A stretch of DNA of 7,637 nucleotides from Lachnospiraceae bacterium UBA7109 (GTDB lineage Bacteria > Bacillota > Clostridia > Lachnospirales > Lachnospiraceae), in contig DKYD01000028.1 of NCBI GenBank assembly GCA_002492335.1, forward strand, positions 1 through 7,637, written 5' to 3'. Made by a program: the position numbers and the translations under genes. Below the pieces are notes generated by a model. The model was not told the origin of the DNA. It saw only the letters and a list, made by a program, of their open reading frames with translations, and did not search any database. Below, piece after piece: positions 6,452-7,637 of the stretch (position 1 is the stretch's first letter; each line of letters begins with the position of its first letter).

Positions 6452-6659
6452 ATATCCTCCTTTTTTCAAATGCCTTCAAATATACTGATATTTATTCAGA
6501 ACCCTGCCTCAAACATTTTCTAAGGGGTTCTGAATAGATAAATATATTTTAACAATATGCCATATTTTCTTTTATTTGTAAAGAGATTTGCCGGAAAAGG
6601 AATATTTGGCAGCAGATTTTATTACATTAGTAATAATCGTTTTGTGTGGAGAGTAATGG
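6452..6659. other. 208-bp divergent intergenic region, promoters not resolved
   Basis: This AT-rich gap must hold promoters for the VanZ-family gene (leftward) and the carboxypeptidase gene (rightward). I found no hexamer pair good enough to name. Weak options are TATATT on the minus strand (6479-6484) and TTGGCA (6606-6611) on the plus strand with poor -10 partners. The dyad at 6493-6536 is the only clear structure. GGAGAG (6648-6653) is the ribosome binding site of the carboxypeptidase gene. Confidence 0.5.
6493..6536. repeat. Perfect 12-bp inverted repeat in the divergent intergenic region
   Basis: TATTCAGAACCC (6493-6504) and GGGTTCTGAATA (6525-6536) are perfect inverted copies separated by 20 bp. 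After one mismatch, three more pairs extend the dyad to 6489-6540. It lies between the VanZ-family gene and the carboxypeptidase gene. Neither side has a T-run typical of a terminator (TAGATAAATA to the right, TAAATATCAG on the other strand), so an operator, an RNA hairpin or a repeat relic are all possible. Confidence 0.6.
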
Positions 6660-7118
6660 ATGAAAAGGTTCGGAGTGTTTTTACTATGCACGGCATTGTG
6701 CGTACAACCGGTTATGGCAAAGGATGCGGAAGGAATCATAGCCCTGGAGGAAACGGAGGCACAGACTGAATCAGGCACAGAAGAAAAGACTGGAGACAGT
6801 ATGGAAGTGTCTGCACCTTCGGCTGTTTTGATGGAGGCGTCTACCGGACAGATAATTTATGAAAAGGATGCAGATGCAAAGCGTCCGCCGGCAAGTGTTA
6901 CAAAGATTATGACAATGCTTCTGATTTTTGATGCAATTGCAAATGGGAAAATAAAACTGGATGATGAGGTGGCAGTTTCTGAGTACGCCGCTTCGATGGG
7001 CGGCTCTCAGGTATTTCTTGAACCGGGAGAGATTCAGACAGTGGATACGCTGTTGAAATGTATTTCTGTGGCCAGTGCAAATGACGCATGTGTGGCATTT
7101 AACTATCGTAGACAGTAA
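6660..7118 (+). pseudogene. D-alanyl-D-alanine carboxypeptidase (DacF/PBP5 type), interrupted after the SxN motif
   Basis: The first 146 or so residues are a clear serine D-Ala-D-Ala carboxypeptidase (peptidase S11), a secreted enzyme that trims peptidoglycan pentapeptides. A signal peptide (1-20, ending VMA) is followed by an acidic linker, then PSAVLMEASTGQIIYEKDAD, the active-site SVTK (Ser79-Lys82) and SAN (139-141). After NDACVA (about 7097) family members continue with a helix, the KTG motif and a C-terminal domain, to a total of about 380-440 residues. Here the frame ends with the unrelated FNYRRQ and a stop at 7116-7118. Without KTG the product cannot be a working enzyme. The start at 6660 follows GGAG (6648-6651) at 8-nt spacing. 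The sharp loss of similarity rather than a point frameshift argues for an insertion, with the 3' part expected beyond the window. Confidence 0.85.
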
Positions 7119-7235
7119 TTCGTTTGTATAAATCATAAGAGTAAAAAGGTGGCGCACGCCACTAATGGATGAAAGTTTCTAATCCGCCCAAGCAGTGGGA
7201 AGGATATAGCCGAAGCCAGGGGAACCCACCGTGAG
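7098..7235. other. Junction and leader of an inserted element
   Basis: The sequence departs from carboxypeptidase coding at about 7097. No gene is visible in 7119-7235. The first 50 bases are AT-rich and unstructured, then comes the hairpin-rich part described separately. No terminal inverted repeat or target duplication can be tested, because the other end lies outside the window. Confidence 0.5.
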
Positions 7236-7275
7236 ATGGTGGGGGCTACTCAGCTAATGGGAGGTCTCCTGCCCG
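7149..7275 (+). ncRNA. Candidate structured RNA, class unknown
   Basis: Several stems follow one another. GTGGC/GCCAC closes a GCAC loop (7149-7162). ATCC-g-CCCA (7182-7190) pairs with TGGG-aa-GGAT (7196-7205). TAGCC (7207-7211) pairs with GGCTA (7244-7248), enclosing CCCACC (7225-7230) with GGTGGG (7238-7243) stacked directly on it, and leaving one bulge, GAAGCCAGGGGAA (7212-7224). CCACT (7159-7163) could pair alternatively with AGTGG (7194-7198). This density of G/C stems contrasts with the flanks and suggests an RNA with a function in the inserted element. Candidates are a guide RNA of an IscB/IS605-type element, part of a group II intron, or an unrecognised family. I could not match it to any complete known motif. 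Confidence 0.35.
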
Positions 7276-7457
7276 ATAACTTTATAAAGTTACTATTTGA
7301 AATCTGTATAGCGATTGGGGTAGGGATAGCGAAGAAAAAAGGATTAAATAACTTCGGGGAAAATGAAATGCAGAAAACAATTGAAATTATTGAACCCAAT
7401 ACAAGCGATCCGGCAGAGGAAGGATTCGAAGAAGGGACGCTTGAGGAGGATTTTTAA
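7236..7457 (+). CDS. Small hypothetical protein with a hydrophobic segment and acidic tail (uncertain)
   Basis: A 73-residue frame that I do not recognise. It has one moderately hydrophobic stretch (about residues 16-32, ending AKKKGL) and a very acidic C-terminus (AEEGFEEGTLEEDF). The acidic tail and codon choice look protein-coding, but the start is poor. ATG 7236 lies in a hairpin loop of the preceding RNA-like region, ATG 7257 is another option, and neither has a good ribosome binding site. The frame is open upstream only to 7173, where it meets a stop. It could be a real small gene of the inserted element, the 3' remnant of a larger gene, or chance. No function is assigned. Confidence 0.3.
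   Translation: MVGATQLMGGLLPDNFIKLLFEICIAIGVGIAKKKGLNNFGENEMQKTIEIIEPNTSDPAEEGFEEGTLEEDF
7277..7292. repeat. Perfect 16-bp palindrome
   Basis: TAACTTTATAAAGTTA reads identically on both strands. It lies within the small hypothetical frame just after the hairpin-rich stretch. It may be a protein-binding dyad, a recombination site or chance in AT-rich DNA. Confidence 0.5.
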
Positions 7458-7637
7458 TCGCCCTTTTTCAGATCAACCTGAATAAACTTCCTTTATTAGA
7501 TATACTGTCAATAAGAAGGACTCCACTTTGTGCCAAAGTATTAAGTGCGGCAAAAATATACACGAAGCAGGGAGTCCTTAAAGCTGTCTGAAGATATGAC
7601 CGGATTTACGTAAGAGCATCATAACAGTAGCAGAAAA
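7458..7637. other. Right edge without a recognisable gene
   Basis: Apart from the nested inverted repeat at 7516-7579 nothing can be identified. Short open frames exist on both strands: a + frame at 7445-7591 without a start codon, and a - frame from the window edge to a stop at 7578-7580. None has a start, a ribosome binding site or a recognisable motif. The missing 3' part of the carboxypeptidase gene does not reappear here. Confidence 0.5.
7516..7579. repeat. Nested inverted repeat, 9-bp outer arms
   Basis: AAGGACTCC (7516-7524) pairs with GGAGTCCTT (7571-7579). Directly inside the left arm, ACTTTG (7525-7530) and CAAAGT (7534-7539) form a 6-bp hairpin with a TGC loop. There is no T-run consistent with a terminator on either strand. 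It resembles a structured DNA end or RNA fold of a mobile element. Confidence 0.55.

Noticed and set aside
6557..6769. A 70-codon plus-strand frame overlapping the start of the carboxypeptidase gene
   Set aside because: Different frame from the clear signal peptide and SVTK region, with no ribosome binding site and composition unlike a protein.
7171..7211. Group I intron core (AATCCGCCC followed by AAGGATATAGCC, like the Q and S elements)
   Set aside because: The two strings are about 20 bases apart with no R element between them, so the catalytic core cannot form.
7149..7275. Cobalamin riboswitch (GCCACT, TGGGAAGG and GAAGCCAGG resemble its 3' half)
   Set aside because: The 5' half of the conserved core is missing, the B12 box departs from consensus after GAAGCCAGG, and no B12-related gene follows. 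I treat the similarity as coincidental unless a covariance search says otherwise.
1..7637. CRISPR arrays, tRNA or rRNA genes
   Set aside because: No regularly spaced repeats and no tRNA- or rRNA-like sequence were seen on either strand.

Overview
The window looks like chromosomal DNA of a low-to-mid GC, spore-former-type Bacillota. Lachnospiraceae is my best guess, from gene content and codon usage only. It carries an S21 gene, a Maf pyrophosphatase, a COG3044-type ABC-class ATPase, a CsoR/CopA copper module, a VanZ-family membrane protein and a clostridial D-Ala-D-Ala carboxypeptidase. Strong GGAGG-type ribosome binding sites precede most genes. Species cannot be fixed from the sequence alone.

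Layout, left to right. rpsU (14-190, +) ends in a strong intrinsic terminator, followed by a second weaker hairpin. maf (258-848, -) reads leftward toward it. Divergent promoters (about 883-917) drive maf leftward and the ABC-class ATPase gene (1122-2828) rightward. The 5' leader of the ATPase gene has been invaded by a 164-bp non-coding element (938-1101). It has perfect 14-bp terminal inverted repeats beginning GTAA and an 8-bp direct repeat (GTACAATT) on each side, which is the signature of an IS66-type MITE. The copper operon follows. A CsoR operator is embedded in the spacer of its own promoter, then come csoR (2893-3195) and copA (3287-5869). CopA has a C-terminal CopZ-like metallochaperone domain fused in frame, and a Shine-Dalgarno plus in-frame ATG sits in the linker. 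A terminator shared by convergent genes (5879-5915) separates copA from a VanZ-family gene (5894-6451, -).

The right end is accessory. A secreted D-Ala-D-Ala carboxypeptidase gene (6660-7118) has its signal peptide, SVTK and SAN motifs, but breaks off at about 7097, where the sequence becomes unrelated. Beyond the break lie a hairpin-rich stretch (7149-7275), a small acidic ORF of uncertain reality (7236-7457) and a nested inverted repeat (7516-7579). I read this as the left part of an inserted mobile element that runs past the window edge. Its class is not settled.

Functional logic. csoR and copA form a self-contained Cu(I)-sensing and efflux unit: Cu(I) binding to CsoR should release the operator and allow synthesis of the pump. 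The other genes (translation, nucleotide housekeeping, cell envelope) are independent transcription units. The two most unusual parts are the MITE in the ATPase leader and the insertion into the carboxypeptidase gene.
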